A stretch of 64,000 nt of DNA from Fasciolopsis buskii (taxonomy: Eukaryota > Platyhelminthes > Trematoda > Plagiorchiida > Fasciolidae). The stretch covers positions 72,500-136,499 of the forward strand of contig LUCM01000586.1 in NCBI GenBank assembly GCA_008360955.1, written 5' to 3'. A program made the position numbers and the translations under genes. Positions 62,934 through 64,000 of the stretch are shown one piece after another; the first letter of the stretch is position 1; each line of letters starts with the position of its first letter. The notes below the pieces were generated by a model that saw only the letters and a program-made list of their open reading frames with translations, made no database searches and was not told where the DNA came from.

Positions 62934-64000
62934 CAGATCCCGTTGCTCGTGTCACGTTGTGTATGGTGAGCGTATGCCAGTCAAAATATCCACTGCTTTC
63001 TGTCCCTCCCACTGAATACAACAGGTTACTTGGATTTCAGTCCTCTCTCTTTCATTCAACCCGTCTCTTCTGTCGCAAAACGGATCTCCTTGCCCCCTTT
63101 GCATACCCATAATGTCCCCACGGATAACACGCCCAATATTCGCAAAGATCATTGTCAAATAGTGTTGGTATTCGAACAACGTTGCCTTGGTAGTAGTATT
63201 GTTAATAGTGCGGCAGGAGAATCATCTCAATTGGTCCAAGGTGCTGAACCCTAGGGTTTAATCTTTTGAAGAATCACTGGATGCAAGTGAACCAAGACTG
63301 AATTCCCTCTCTTTTATCCAACCTGTCTCTACTGTCTCCAAACCGATCTATTTGCCCCTACTGCCTACCCATAGAATGTCCATTGGTAACACGCCCAATA
63401 CATGCAACGGTTCGATGCCAAATAATGTAGTATGTGGCTTACAGTCTGTTAGCTCACATTTTCTCAAGCCTCATCAGCCTCCGAATCTCGGTTCCTTCAA
63501 TGTGCGCACGTTAATGAAGGCTGGCCAACAGGCGTGTTTGACTCTGACAGTGGACTCACTTTCGATTGATGTCTGCTGCGTGAGTGAAACATGAATTCAG
63601 GATTCGAGTAGAGTAGAGTAGAGTATAGTAGAGTAGAGTAGAGTAGAGTAGAGTAGAGTAGAGCAGGTTGCGCCAACTGTCTCGTCAATATATTTTCTGC
63701 ATACTTCCGGAGACGAAGCAGCTCAAGCTGTGAGTCAACGCGGTATAGGAATAGTTTTAGGTGAGAAGGCTGAAGCTGCTGTTTTAGAAGGCATCCCGGT
63801 TAAACATTTGCTTGTAACCCATGAGACTACAGGGATCAGTGAGCATCCGGGAGGATAGTCGTGTTAAGCGCAATTTATTTGTTATCTTGGCATTCACTCC
63901 AACAGATTGCAGCATTGACACACAAAAAGACGAGTTTTACTACGAACTTGTCACTCTTGCTCGGAATAGCAAAGGCTCTGACATTGCAATGGTAGCAGGT
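62934..64000 (+). mobile_element. RTE-type non-LTR retrotransposon, copy C (sense, continues beyond window)
   Basis: Collinear with copy A from 4911 to about 5995 with only a few substitutions per hundred bases; weaker identity already starts at GGCCAAGTC (62907, cf. 4887). It holds the same 5' region, the same NLGSFNVRTLMKAG start of the endonuclease, the same TGA after VSET (63592-63594), the pentanucleotide repeat, and the MRLQGSVSIRED frame from 63821, still open at 64000. Residues such as AFTPTD and NSKGSDIAMVAG follow copy B rather than A, so B and C look like closer relatives. Confidence 0.9.
63606..63665 (+). repeat. GAGTA pentanucleotide repeat inside RTE copy C, 12 units
   Basis: Twelve units, nearly all GAGTA, with one TAGTA and a terminal GAGCA. 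It is the longest of the three equivalent arrays. Confidence 0.95.

Noticed and set aside
63497..63688. Minus-strand frame with LLYST repeats resembling a repeat protein
   Set aside because: It is the antisense translation of the GAGTA array in RTE copy C.
57364..64000. A further GALNT lectin exon (QxW-containing) before the window end
   Set aside because: No frame showed the expected W, EIR and CLD pattern; the interval is dominated by retroelements.

Overview
The window looks like a piece of a flatworm genome, most likely a digenean trematode (fluke). This rests on three things: one animal-type gene cut into small exons by introns of up to 19 kb, a heavy load of decayed RTE- and CR1-type non-LTR retrotransposons of the kind abundant in flukes, and tRNA-derived SINEs. 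The genus cannot be fixed from the sequence alone. There is no bacterial-type gene organisation and no CRISPR.

The only host protein-coding gene I can support is a plus-strand polypeptide N-acetylgalactosaminyltransferase (GALNT, family GT27), partial at both ends. Six exons (1299-1463, 2380-2593, 13000-13117, 23300-23488, 42723-42851, 57256-57363) total 923 bp spread over 56 kb. All junctions are GT-AG and the reading phases join perfectly. They encode the second half of the catalytic domain (DxH metal motif, WGGEN motif, metal-binding VGH) and the first repeat of the C-terminal ricin-type lectin domain. The N-terminal half and the rest of the lectin lie outside the window.

Everything else is intron. 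Intron 2594-12999 holds a sense-strand RTE copy (A, 4887-7310), the 3' end of an antisense RTE with a trinucleotide tail (7328-7800) and a sense RT fragment (7810-8793). Intron 13118-23299 holds almost nothing but AT microsatellites and a possible tRNA-like relic. Intron 23489-42722 holds a near-identical inverted copy of the 7810-8793 fragment (24586-25610), an old SINE, AT repeats and a GC palindrome. Intron 42852-57255 carries two antisense elements, RTE copy B (44787-48060) and a CR1-type element (48870-52400), plus the best SINE (54221-54415). The downstream intron carries a third, YADD-retaining non-LTR element (58935-61710, antisense), an RT fragment, a second SINE and RTE copy C running off the window end.

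The most interesting observations concern the repeats. Three RTE copies share the same stop codon and the same pentanucleotide repeat inside the endonuclease region, and two share the same endonuclease active-site substitutions, so a defective lineage seems to have been multiplied. Long inverted repeats flank exons 3-4 and exons 3-5 of the GALNT gene, an arrangement that can favour back-splicing. The SINE heads keep a perfect 7-bp acceptor-like stem with a compensatory base-pair change. I see no clearly new multi-gene system here.
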